Source: Dendronalium phyllosphericum CENA369
GTDB taxonomy: Bacteria; Cyanobacteriota; Cyanobacteriia; Cyanobacteriales; Nostocaceae
Direction of reading: 5' to 3'
Length of the DNA stretch: 64,000 bases
Assembly (NCBI RefSeq): GCF_016056275.1
Contig: NZ_JAECZA010000080.1
Location: 109,093 to 173,092, forward strand
Both the position numbers and the translations under genes were made by a program. This document shows, piece by piece, positions 55,530 through 62,819 of this stretch; the stretch's first letter is position 1; each line of letters begins with the position of its first letter. The notes below the pieces were generated by a model that was not told the DNA's origin, did not search any database, and saw only the letters and a program-made list of their open reading frames with translations.

Positions 55530-55541
55530 GCCCTTGCGGGC
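55530..55541 (-). promoter_or_regulatory. Hairpin in the Ro60 5' UTR resembling the Y RNA Ro-binding helix
   Basis: On the minus strand GCCC-GCAA-GGGC is preceded by TTT and followed by TGGGAGATGAAG, with the ribosome-binding GGGAG directly after the stem. The Y-like elements have TTGCCT-GCAA-AGGC-CGA. The same tetraloop and flanks suggest that Ro60 might bind its own leader and limit translation. This is inference from similarity. Confidence 0.45.
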
Positions 55542-55552
55542 AAAAATGAAAG

Positions 55553-55677
55553 GTGGCAGGGCAGGACTCGAACCTGCGACATCCCGCTTGGAAGGCGATA
55601 ACCCTAATTCGTCGGCCTTTTCAGGCAAGGGATGAACAAGGATGTTTTAGGCGCTCTACCTCTGAGCTACCTGCCAC
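55553..55677 (-). ncRNA. Y RNA-like element 2 (complete D- and T-arm tRNA mimic)
   Basis: 125 bases. The acceptor-like stem is GTGGCAGG/CCTGCCAC. The D-arm GCTC-AGAGGTA-GAGC has the conserved GG, and the T-arm is GCAGG, TTCGAGT, CCTGC. Instead of an anticodon arm there is AACATCC, then CCC-TT-GCCT, loop GAAA, AGGC-CGACGAATTA-GGG and TTATCG. ACATCC also pairs with GGATGT near the T-arm, closing a longer helix. The segment CTTCCAA resembles a tRNA-Gly anticodon loop but has no normal stem. There is no encoded CCA. It ends 37 bases before the Ro60 start codon. Confidence 0.85.
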
Positions 55678-55717
55678 ATGAAATCAAAAATTCAAAATTA
55701 AAAATGCAAAATTTACT

Positions 55718-55858
55718 CTGGTGGAACAGGAATTGAACCTGCAACCCATGAATTAGCGATAACCCTCGATTCGTCGGCCTTTGCAGGCAAGGTTGTGAAT
55801 TAAGGACTATGGGTAATTAAACCCGTTCATTGCTCTACCAAATTGAGCTACCCACCAG
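55718..55858 (-). ncRNA. Y RNA-like element 3 (complete D- and T-arm tRNA mimic)
   Basis: 141 bases, the longest copy. The acceptor-like stem is CTGGTGG/CCACCAG. The D-arm is GCTC-AATTTGGTA-GAGC with GG, and the T-arm is GCAGG, TTCAATT, CCTGT. The insert has an extra hairpin GGGT/ACCC. It then has AACC-TT-GCCT, loop GCAA, AGGC-CGACGAATCGAG-GGTT and ATCG. Here the lower pairing is AACC/GGTT where element 2 has CCC/GGG, a covariation that supports the helix. ACCCAT and ATGGGT close the inner domain. It begins directly after TTTCAT. Confidence 0.85.
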
Positions 55859-55882
55859 ATGAAATTCAAAATTAGGTTTTGG

Positions 55883-56005
55883 GTGGCGGAGCAGGATTTG
55901 AACCTGCGACCTCTCGAACCCAAATCGATAACCCTCAATTCTTCGGCCTTTGCAGGCAAGGGGCGAACAAGGATGTTAGCGCTCTACCACTGAGCTACCC
56001 GCCAC
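55883..56005 (-). ncRNA. Y RNA-like element 4 (complete D- and T-arm tRNA mimic)
   Basis: 123 bases. The acceptor-like stem is GTGGCGG/CCGCCAC. The D-arm is GCTC-AGTGGTA-GAGC, and the T-arm is GCAGG, TTCAAAT, CCTGC. A small hairpin AACA-TCCT-TGTT precedes CCCC-TT-GCCT, loop GCAA, AGGC-CGAAGAATTGA-GGG and TTATCG. AACATCCTTGTTC is shared with element 2. The D-arm is indistinguishable from that of an ordinary bacterial tRNA, but no anticodon arm can be drawn. It lies 24 bases upstream of element 3 and starts right after TTTTCAT. Confidence 0.85.
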
Positions 56006-56072
56006 ATGAAAATTAAAAATGCAAAATTAAAAATTTAAACTCCAGCACTCATAACTCAGCACTGAATTGGGT

Positions 56073-56201
56073 GTAGCGGAGCAGGATTTTCACTTACACG
56101 TCCAGAATGGGATCGAGGATGTTTAAGTTGTAATCGATAACCCTCGATATGTCGGCCCTTGTAGGCAAGGTGGGCGCTCTGTTACTTGAGTTATCCGCTA
56201 C
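56073..56201 (-). ncRNA. Y RNA-like element 5 (first of the array; degenerate tRNA arms)
   Basis: 129 bases. The acceptor-like stem GTAGCGG/CCGCTAC is perfect. The D-arm is weak (CTC-AAGTAACA-GAG, no GG). The T-arm is lost (GTAAGTGAAAATCCTGC does not pair as a T-arm). The Ro-binding hairpin is kept: CACCTTGCCT, loop ACAA, GGGCCGACATATCGAGG and GTTATCG. The ATCCTCGATC segment lies after the hairpin instead of before it. It is the first element after the promoter at 56244-56272. It may be a Ro60-binding Y RNA that has dropped the tRNA mimicry. Confidence 0.75.
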
Positions 56202-56243
56202 TGATGAAGCTAACTCCTTTGGGAATATCAACTTGTATTATCT

Positions 56244-56272
56244 AATGTAGTATATGTATTATTAGATGTCAA
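56244..56272 (-). promoter_or_regulatory. Sigma70-like promoter for the Y RNA / Ro60 array
   Basis: On the minus strand TTGACA (56267-56272) is followed after 17 bases by TACATT (56244-56249). Initiation would fall near 56237, about 35 bases before element 5. No other good promoter is visible between here and the Ro60 gene, so a single transcript through elements 5-4-3-2 and Ro60 is plausible, with internal starts not excluded. Confidence 0.6.
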
Positions 56273-56631
56273 GGGTTGCTAAATTAATTTTCAGAATTTC
56301 GTTCAGTTAAGAATAGTTGCATCCCACGTGAAAACAGCTATATGTGTAATGATTTGTCGTAAATTCAGGCATTTGGATTGTAAATAACAGATTTTTTCTA
56401 GTTTTGCCCCGATCTAAATTATTCATGGTGACTTCAGTTTTTAGACAAAACACTTTTGCCTATATTTTCCGATCTAATAGCTAGTTGGAGTTTCTGAAAC
56501 CATATATATCCAGACTAGGTTTGAGTTTTGCCGGACAATTTGCCGTAACTTTGCCAAACGATACAAAAAAGTGACCCGATTTTTGCCAAGATAGTATATC
56601 ATTTGCAAAAATTCACTTGGCAAGAATCGGC
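56273..56631. other. Intergenic region between the divergent Y RNA array and hypothetical gene
   Basis: About 360 bases, A/T-rich. Three TTTGCC-type words (TTTTGCCCCGAT, TTTTGCCTAT, TTTTGCCGGAC) occur near 56403, 56454 and 56526; they may be chance. The promoter for the gene at 56632 must lie here. No RNA structure or further Y-like element is seen. Confidence 0.4.
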
Positions 56632-57357
56632 ATGAGTGAAAAATTACTAGAAGGCGACGGGAAGGCTTTTCTCGTTCTACTTTTGCCAATCTCGTTTTTG
56701 ATTATTTTTCTGGTTGCTACCTGGAGATTTTTGTTAGCACTGATTGTGTTAGGCATTGGTTTCCAAATTTGGCAGCAATATCAATGGCAACAGTGGAGTC
56801 AGCGAGTTAACCCAGTTTTCCATCGGTTAATTCGGGAAAACCAGGGCAAAATTACGCCAATAGACTTGGCACTTAGGGGCAATTTTTCTGGATCGGCAGC
56901 AAAACGCTACTTAGATAGCAAAGCGGCTGAATTCGGTGCAAGTTTCATCAATTCTGAAGAAGGGGGTGAAGTCTACTACTTTATAACTGCTAGTATTTTG
57001 GGCAACATACTAGACAGTAGCGAGCCTGTTAAAGAACTTCCCGCTCAACCAGTTACCAAAACTGCGCGTTCGCTTTTAGCACCACCGCCACCACAGCCAC
57101 TGGAAGAAGAACCAGAAGCGGAATTACCACCGCCAACAGTTCATACGGAAGTCAAACAAAATCTGGCAAAACAGTTAGTTTTTGGCTCCCTTATCCAATC
57201 GGAATTAGCTAAACGGCTGAATGTTTATTCCAGCACAGTATATAAACGGCGAAACGATCCCGAATTTCCTGAATGGACTCGCAGCCGCGATCCAGATGGT
57301 ATTGCTTGGACTTTTTCGGAAACAACTAAGGAGTTTTTCCCACTAGAAGAAGGCTAA
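56632..57357 (+). CDS. Membrane-anchored hypothetical protein with a C-terminal HTH-like domain
   Basis: 241 residues from ATG 56632 (MSEKLLEGDGKAF); an upstream TTG at 56617 is less likely. Two closely spaced membrane segments at about 12-30 and 33-48 are followed by a helical region resembling a winged-helix (KITPIDLALRGNFSGSAAKR), a Pro/Glu-rich linker (PPPPQPLEEEPEAELPPP) and a C-terminal HTH-like segment (SELAKRLNVYSSTVYKRR). It is divergent from the Y RNA / Ro60 array. It could be a membrane-tethered regulator. I do not know a named family. Confidence 0.7.
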   Translation: MSEKLLEGDGKAFLVLLLPISFLIIFLVATWRFLLALIVLGIGFQIWQQYQWQQWSQRVNPVFHRLIRENQGKITPIDLALRGNFSGSAAKRYLDSKAAEFGASFINSEEGGEVYYFITASILGNILDSSEPVKELPAQPVTKTARSLLAPPPPQPLEEEPEAELPPPTVHTEVKQNLAKQLVFGSLIQSELAKRLNVYSSTVYKRRNDPEFPEWTRSRDPDGIAWTFSETTKEFFPLEEG

Positions 57358-57360
57358 ACA

Positions 57361-57396
57361 ATTAAAAATTAAAAGTTAAAATTTTTAATTTTTAAT
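57361..57396. terminator. Bidirectional A/T hairpin between convergent genes
   Basis: ATTAAAAATTAAAA pairs perfectly with TTTTAATTTTTAAT. It lies between the stop codon at 57357 and the pyrD stop, and overlaps the latter. T-runs on both strands allow use in both directions. Confidence 0.65.
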
Positions 57397-58521
57397 TCCT
57401 ATGCCTACAGCTTCAGTGATGGAGTTTAATCCATTCTGTTCTAACTTGGAAAGTAAACCAGCAAGAATTCGACGGACTACCATCGGGCCTTGATAAATCC
57501 AGCCTGTATAAATCTGAAGCAAGCTAGCACCAGCAGTAATTTTTTCCCAAGCGTCTGCGGGAGAAAAAATACCGCCAACTCCGATAATTGGGATTTGTCC
57601 TTGGGTTTGCTGCCAAATAAAACTAATTACCTCAGTAGAACGATCGCGTAATGGTGCGCCGCTAATTCCGCCGGCTTCTTCTTGAGGTGATTTCCCTGTT
57701 TGCTCAATTACCTGAGTTTTTAATCCATCGCGGCTAATGGTGGTGTTAGTGGCGATAATTCCCGCTAGTTGGTAGGTTTTAGCTAAAGCAATAATGTCGG
57801 CGATCGCTTCCCATTCCAAGTCAGGTGCTATCTTGACAAAAATCGGCTTTTGAATATTATTCTCTTGTTGTAATAAATCTAAAATGGCACTGAGCATGGA
57901 AGCATCTTGAAGCGATCGCAATCCTGGAGTATTGGGGGAAGAGACATTGACTACAAAATAGTCCCCCAACTCCTTGAGTAAGCGAAAACTATTAAGGTAA
58001 TCTGCTGCTGCTGCTTCTAAGGGTGTAATTTTAGATTTACCCAAATTGATACCTATGGGTATCGATTGGGGTAACTCTTGTTTCTCTTTTACCAATCTTG
58101 TTGCCATCGCTACTGCACCGCTATTGTTAAAACCCATCCGGTTGAGTGCAGCTTTATCTAAAGGTAAGCGAAACAACCGAGGACGAGGATTTCCAGGTTG
58201 TGCCACAAACGTCACAGTACCCAATTCCGCGAAGCCAAAACCAAGACTCGACCAAATACCAGCAGCAACTCCATCCTTATCAAAGCCTGCTGCCAAGCCT
58301 ACAGGGTTGGGAAAGTGCAAACCAAACAAAGTTTGTTCTAGACGCGGATCGTACAAACATAAAGACTGCTTGAGGCTGCGGTTTATCCAGCTAGCAGGAG
58401 GGTGATTACTAGTTTGCGATAGCCAGTTTAAGCTACGAATCGTCTGCTGATGTAACCACTCTGGATCTGCTTTTACCAGATTGAACAAAAGCGGACGCAT
58501 AGCGACTTGATAAATATCCAT
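57385..58521 (-). CDS. pyrD: Dihydroorotate dehydrogenase (quinone), class 2
   Basis: About 378 residues from ATG 58521 ([16 protein letters not shown]). The N-terminal helices that dock class 2 enzymes to the membrane are present, followed by the FMN barrel: [15 protein letters not shown], the catalytic Ser in [32 protein letters not shown] and [13 protein letters not shown]. It oxidises dihydroorotate to orotate with quinone as acceptor, in pyrimidine synthesis. A TTG two codons earlier is an alternative start. Confidence 0.96.
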   Translation of the reverse strand: MDIYQVAMRPLLFNLVKADPEWLHQQTIRSLNWLSQTSNHPPASWINRSLKQSLCLYDPRLEQTLFGLHFPNPVGLAAGFDKDGVAAGIWSSLGFGFAELGTVTFVAQPGNPRPRLFRLPLDKAALNRMGFNNSGAVAMATRLVKEKQELPQSIPIGINLGKSKITPLEAAAADYLNSFRLLKELGDYFVVNVSSPNTPGLRSLQDASMLSAILDLLQQENNIQKPIFVKIAPDLEWEAIADIIALAKTYQLAGIIATNTTISRDGLKTQVIEQTGKSPQEEAGGISGAPLRDRSTEVISFIWQQTQGQIPIIGVGGIFSPADAWEKITAGASLLQIYTGWIYQGPMVVRRILAGLLSKLEQNGLNSITEAVGIGIKN

Positions 58522-58529
58522 TGACAAAT

Positions 58530-58605
58530 GTTTAGTTGTTAGTTATCAGTTGTCAGTTGTCAGTTGTCAGTTGCTACTGACCATTGACAACTGACCACTG
58601 ACATT
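58530..58605. repeat. STRR tract with inverted halves
   Basis: TAGTTGT and TCAGTTG heptamers (58533-58573) are followed by the inverted units CATTGACAACTGACCACTGA (58582-58601). The two halves can fold into a long hairpin between the divergent pyrD and GAF-protein genes. Confidence 0.8.
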
Positions 58606-58689
58606 TTTCACGATTACTGTGACAGCTTATTATTTAGGATGCTTTTCTGGGCATCTTATATATTACAAGTTACGTAAATCAATAATCAG

Positions 58690-61560
58690 ATGGGGCAGCC
58701 ACAAAAAACCATAGCCGCCGAACAGCAAATCCATGCCTTGGGACAAGTCCTGCAAAGTCTCAGGGAAGAAGATGATGTTGAAGTTCTGATTAAAACTACT
58801 ATTTCTTATGTTCAACAGCAGTTTGACTACAATCTAATTTGGATTGCGCTTTATGATCGCCTCAAACACACATTATTCGGTAAAGGAGGCATCATCCCGG
58901 ATCGTGACACTCGCTTTTTATACAAACGGTTTGTCCTCAATTCTGGCGATTTGTTAGAGCAAGTAGTAATTGAACAGCGTCCATTAGGTTTAGCCGATTT
59001 GCAAACCGAAGCACGTGCAGCAGAATGGCTAGAAGTTGGCAAAAAATTTAATATTCGGGGAACAGTGCTTTTGCCAATTCGCTATAAAGACCGCTGTTTA
59101 GGCGTGCTATTACTGGGTTCGGAACGCTGGGGTTACTTACTACCTGGGGAAGCCAAAGCACGTTTGATGATGGTTTTGGGCGAACTGGGGGCAGTGCTTT
59201 ATCAACATGAGATGGATTTGCAGCAAAAGCAAACCAAACGCCCTGACGAGCCTTTATTACAGTTATTAGAAAATTTACGCACCTTAAATAATTTAGATCA
59301 AAGGCTAAAAACAGTTGTAGAGACGACACATCAATTTGTCTCCCCCAACCGAACAAATATTTACTGGTTTGAGCGGCAAGGGCGCTACTTTTGGTGTCGG
59401 ATGAGCAATCAACTGGCGAACATGAGTCGTAACTCTAACAATCAGCAACCAGCAGCCGGCATCACCGTACAGGAATTGAGCGAATTTTATTATGCTTTAG
59501 CAGTCAATCAAATTGTCTGGATTGGTGATGCACGTAGTTCCTTAAAAAGCCATTTTACAGGCAAGTTATTGCAAAGGTTGCAGGTGCGATCGCTGTTGGC
59601 AGCTCCGATTATTTGGCAAAACGATCTATTAGGTTTTCTCGCGGTAGAAGGCTATGAACCTCGAATCTGGACGGAAGCTGATAAAAATTTTGTTCAAGGT
59701 GCTGCGGGGTTAATCTCTTTGGTTGCTCCCACTGACAGCATGGAAAGCACTATCAAACAAATTCAAGATGATAGTTATCTAACTAGCCAAATTGTCCAAG
59801 CTATTTATAGTAACCAAGACCTTCACGAAGCTTTACACAGTTGTGCTACGAAAGTTTTGGCTCGATTGGCAGCCACCCGCTTTTTACTATTACAGTACAA
59901 TCCGGAGCAGAATCACTATCAAATTATTTACCAAAGCCAACCTCATAATCGCCGACCTTTGATATATGCCTTCGATACCCTTAAAGACATGGACGGGCAA
60001 ATATTGAAGTCTGCAAAAACTGCGGTGGAGGTAGAGAACTTAAACGAAGATTTGCGGTTTTTAAACTGGCGGGCTTATTTGTTAGAAAATGGTGTGCGAT
60101 CGCTGTTAATTTGCAACTGCGCTCAAGGTCATGCACCCGCAACACTTTTGCTCCTCGCTCACGAAAACTATCGCACTTGGACAACTCTAGAAAAAGAACT
60201 ACTGTGGATTGTCAGTCAACAGATTGGGGCGATCGTTCGCCAATGGCAACTGCATACTGATAGCGAGCATCAGCAGAAAATTTTATTCAGTATCAAGCAA
60301 TGTCTTTGCATCCTAGAACCACCCCAGAGCGAAAACACTGAGACTGAGGAAAAGACTCTAGAAAGCACAGTCTTGCAACAAATAGCATCTGTTCTCGGTT
60401 GTCCTTTGACGTTACTCCTATCCTGGACACCCGGACAAGCCAATGCAGAAATTTTACCTGGGGTAATTGCCGATCCTAAGTTTGGGGTAGTCACAAATAC
60501 ATCAATTTCCATTAAATCTGAGGCTTTAATTCAGTGGGCGCTTGGTCAGGAAGAATACTTGAGTGTGAACGTGGATGATTTACCTCCAGAAACAAGAAAA
60601 TGGTTGAATGGTTCGGATATTGGTCAAATTTTAGTCATGGTTTTACGTACATCTGTTGAGTACGAACCCACAGGAGTAGTGTTGATGGCAGATTGTCGAG
60701 AACGTCGATGGTCGCAACAAAGCCTCAACGCTATAGAAACTCTAGTCGCTCAATTAGCTTGGTCGCGTCGTCAGCAACAAATTATCCAGCTTTTAGAGTC
60801 CTCAACCCAGGAGTTACAACAACTCAATTGGTATAAACACCGTCGCCTCCAAGAAATCCAGAGAACAACAACCCTACTGCTCAGTCAAATACAAGATTTA
60901 GGTATTCCTACTAATGACTTAACTCAGACACGCTACCAGTTACTACTCAGGCAATTAGATCATGCGACTGCCTCCATGACTGGATTGCTTAAACTTGAGC
61001 AATGGCATTTGCATATGAACTGGGAAACCATGCCTATAACTAGTTTTCTGAAGCGATCGCTCGAACGAGTGGAAACTTTATTCAAGCAACACAAACTCTG
61101 GGTAGGCGTGCATGGTTTAGGGCAATCAAGTGAGGAGTCAGATTCAGCCAACAATTCTTCATTTCTCAAAGGAATTCAAAGCTCAAGCTCATCTTCAATG
61201 GCGATCGCTGGCGATATAGTGAAATTTGAATTAATTCTTCATGAATTGTTAGTTGCAGCTTGTCACCGTTCTCAAAGCAGCGGCAGGATTGATATTTGGT
61301 GTCGTCGGTTAGATGAGCGATTGTTAGAACTGTCAATCACAGACAACGGCATCATTGAACCACAACTACTGACAGCCCTACATCAAAATACACCTAAAGA
61401 TGTGCTTGCTCCCTCCCGCCTCAACCAGCCACCAGGTTTGCATCTGCTAATCTGCCAAAATCTCATGCGGCAATGGGGAGGAGAATTACATTTCTATCAG
61501 TTACCAGATAGTCGGGTAGTCAGTCGCTTGCTGTTGCCTTTAGCTGGTAACAATTCTTAG
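58690..61560 (+). CDS. Multi-GAF signalling protein with a degenerate histidine-kinase C-terminus
   Basis: A 956-residue soluble protein. About four GAF domains cover residues 15-700; the first is recognisable by TTISYVQQQFDYNLIWIALY and LLPIRYKDRCLGVLLLGSE. From about 705 a helical pair resembles a dimerisation domain (KHRRLQEIQRTTTLLLSQIQ), and from about 800 there is a GHKL ATPase-like fold with HELLVAACHRS and ITDNGI. The N-box Asn (normally HELxxNA) is Ala here, and the G2 box is weak, so ATP hydrolysis is doubtful. It may be a pseudokinase scaffold. No response regulator is adjacent. The GAF domains lack the DXCF/CH bilin pattern of the receptor at 26344. Confidence 0.85.
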   Translation: MGQPQKTIAAEQQIHALGQVLQSLREEDDVEVLIKTTISYVQQQFDYNLIWIALYDRLKHTLFGKGGIIPDRDTRFLYKRFVLNSGDLLEQVVIEQRPLGLADLQTEARAAEWLEVGKKFNIRGTVLLPIRYKDRCLGVLLLGSERWGYLLPGEAKARLMMVLGELGAVLYQHEMDLQQKQTKRPDEPLLQLLENLRTLNNLDQRLKTVVETTHQFVSPNRTNIYWFERQGRYFWCRMSNQLANMSRNSNNQQPAAGITVQELSEFYYALAVNQIVWIGDARSSLKSHFTGKLLQRLQVRSLLAAPIIWQNDLLGFLAVEGYEPRIWTEADKNFVQGAAGLISLVAPTDSMESTIKQIQDDSYLTSQIVQAIYSNQDLHEALHSCATKVLARLAATRFLLLQYNPEQNHYQIIYQSQPHNRRPLIYAFDTLKDMDGQILKSAKTAVEVENLNEDLRFLNWRAYLLENGVRSLLICNCAQGHAPATLLLLAHENYRTWTTLEKELLWIVSQQIGAIVRQWQLHTDSEHQQKILFSIKQCLCILEPPQSENTETEEKTLESTVLQQIASVLGCPLTLLLSWTPGQANAEILPGVIADPKFGVVTNTSISIKSEALIQWALGQEEYLSVNVDDLPPETRKWLNGSDIGQILVMVLRTSVEYEPTGVVLMADCRERRWSQQSLNAIETLVAQLAWSRRQQQIIQLLESSTQELQQLNWYKHRRLQEIQRTTTLLLSQIQDLGIPTNDLTQTRYQLLLRQLDHATASMTGLLKLEQWHLHMNWETMPITSFLKRSLERVETLFKQHKLWVGVHGLGQSSEESDSANNSSFLKGIQSSSSSSMAIAGDIVKFELILHELLVAACHRSQSSGRIDIWCRRLDERLLELSITDNGIIEPQLLTALHQNTPKDVLAPSRLNQPPGLHLLICQNLMRQWGGELHFYQLPDSRVVSRLLLPLAGNNS

Positions 61561-61865
61561 CATTATCCAAATGGTTAATTGACTTTTCACGGTATAGCTG
61601 GGGACTAGGGACTGGGGACTAGTGACTGGGTGAAAAGTCTTTTTGTGTCTAGGTTCTATCGTCTGTTGATGTCCTAACACTACTGGCGACCGCTATATGT
61701 GGAAAGGAGCGAGGGTGTGAAGTGTGGGGTGTGGGGTGTGCTTTCTTGTTTTCCCTACACCCTACCCCCTACACCCTACCCCCAGCCTTAACGAGGATTT
61801 GAGGACTTCCCGTGAAAAGTCAGAATGGTTAATTGCGATCGCTGCCAAACTGATAATCTTAAATC
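61561..61865. repeat. Spacer with STRR-type inverted tracts
   Basis: CTGGGGACTAGGGACTGGGG near 61598 and GTGTGGGGTGTGGGGTGTG near 61723 are tandem repeats. The latter is followed by CCCTACACCCTACCCCCTAC, which is complementary in part and can form a hairpin. Short frames through it are repeat translations. No gene is seen. Confidence 0.65.
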
Positions 61866-62819
61866 ATGGTATTGAGCAGTCAAAATCATCTCAATTTCTT
61901 CTTTGATTACCTTGTAGCGAGTCTGCGTCTAGCCGTTCCCCTAGCATTTGCCGCTTTAGGTGGATTGTACTCAGAACGGTCAGGAGTGCTAAATATTGCT
62001 CTCGAAGGTATGTTGTTAACTGGTGCTTTTACGAGCGCTGCTGCGACATTTTTCACTGGAAATGTCTGGGTTGGTGTCCTCGCTGCTTTGATTGCTGGAG
62101 GATTGGTAGGTTTACTCCATGCTTTTTTGTGCGTGAGTTTGCGCGTAGACCAACTAGTATCCGGATTAGCAATTAATCTCGTAGTCGCTGGCTTGACATC
62201 ATTTTTGGCGCGGCTAGTATTTAACGGTGGTAGTGCCCAGCGATTGCCAGGAATTGAGCCTACGATCGTTCCTGGTCTAGCTAATATTCCTTTAATTGGA
62301 GCATTGTTATTCCAGCAAGATATTCTTGTATATTTGCTTTTATTTGCGATCGCTTTAACTACATATATTTTGTTTTATACTAGCTTCGGTTTGACTTTGC
62401 GCGCTGTCGGGGAATATCCTCAAGCTGCGGTTACAGCTGGGATATCTGTGCAAACGGTGAGATACTTGGCTGTTGTGATGAGTGGCTGTCTTGCTAGTTT
62501 GGGTGGGGCTTATCTTACTTTAGTGGAAATCAAATTTTTTACAGAAGGGATGAGTGCTGGTAAAGGATTTATTGCGATCGCAGCATTAATTTTTGGCAGA
62601 TGGCATCCTATAGGTAGTACTTTAGCTTGTTTGCTATTTGGTGCTACCGAAGCTTTGCAATTACGAATTCAAGCATTAGGTGCAAATATTCCCTATCAAT
62701 TTCTTGTGATGCTACCATATGCGATCGCTATGTTGGCATTAATAGGATTAGCAGGAAAATCTACGCCTCCAAAAGCATTAGGTGTTCCTTATTTTCCTAA
62801 AAATAGCGAGTCTAACTAA
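61866..62819 (+). CDS. ABC transporter permease, nucleoside/ribose (BmpA-system) type
   Basis: A 317-residue polytopic protein with about eight to nine membrane segments. The signature near the start is AALGGLYSERSGVLNIALEG, typical of the permeases that pair with Bmp-type nucleoside-binding lipoproteins. LRVDQLVSGLAINLVVAGLT and TLRAVGEYPQAAVTAGISV are further family segments. The partner permease, ATPase and binding protein are not in the window. Substrate probably nucleosides or purines. Confidence 0.9.
   Translation: MVLSSQNHLNFFFDYLVASLRLAVPLAFAALGGLYSERSGVLNIALEGMLLTGAFTSAAATFFTGNVWVGVLAALIAGGLVGLLHAFLCVSLRVDQLVSGLAINLVVAGLTSFLARLVFNGGSAQRLPGIEPTIVPGLANIPLIGALLFQQDILVYLLLFAIALTTYILFYTSFGLTLRAVGEYPQAAVTAGISVQTVRYLAVVMSGCLASLGGAYLTLVEIKFFTEGMSAGKGFIAIAALIFGRWHPIGSTLACLLFGATEALQLRIQALGANIPYQFLVMLPYAIAMLALIGLAGKSTPPKALGVPYFPKNSESN

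Noticed and set aside
55553..56005. Ordinary tRNA genes, possibly with introns
   Set aside because: D, T and acceptor-like arms are good, but no complete anticodon stem-loop can be formed at the normal place. The insert is about 65 bases, too short for a group I intron, and is the same Ro-type hairpin in every copy beside Ro60.
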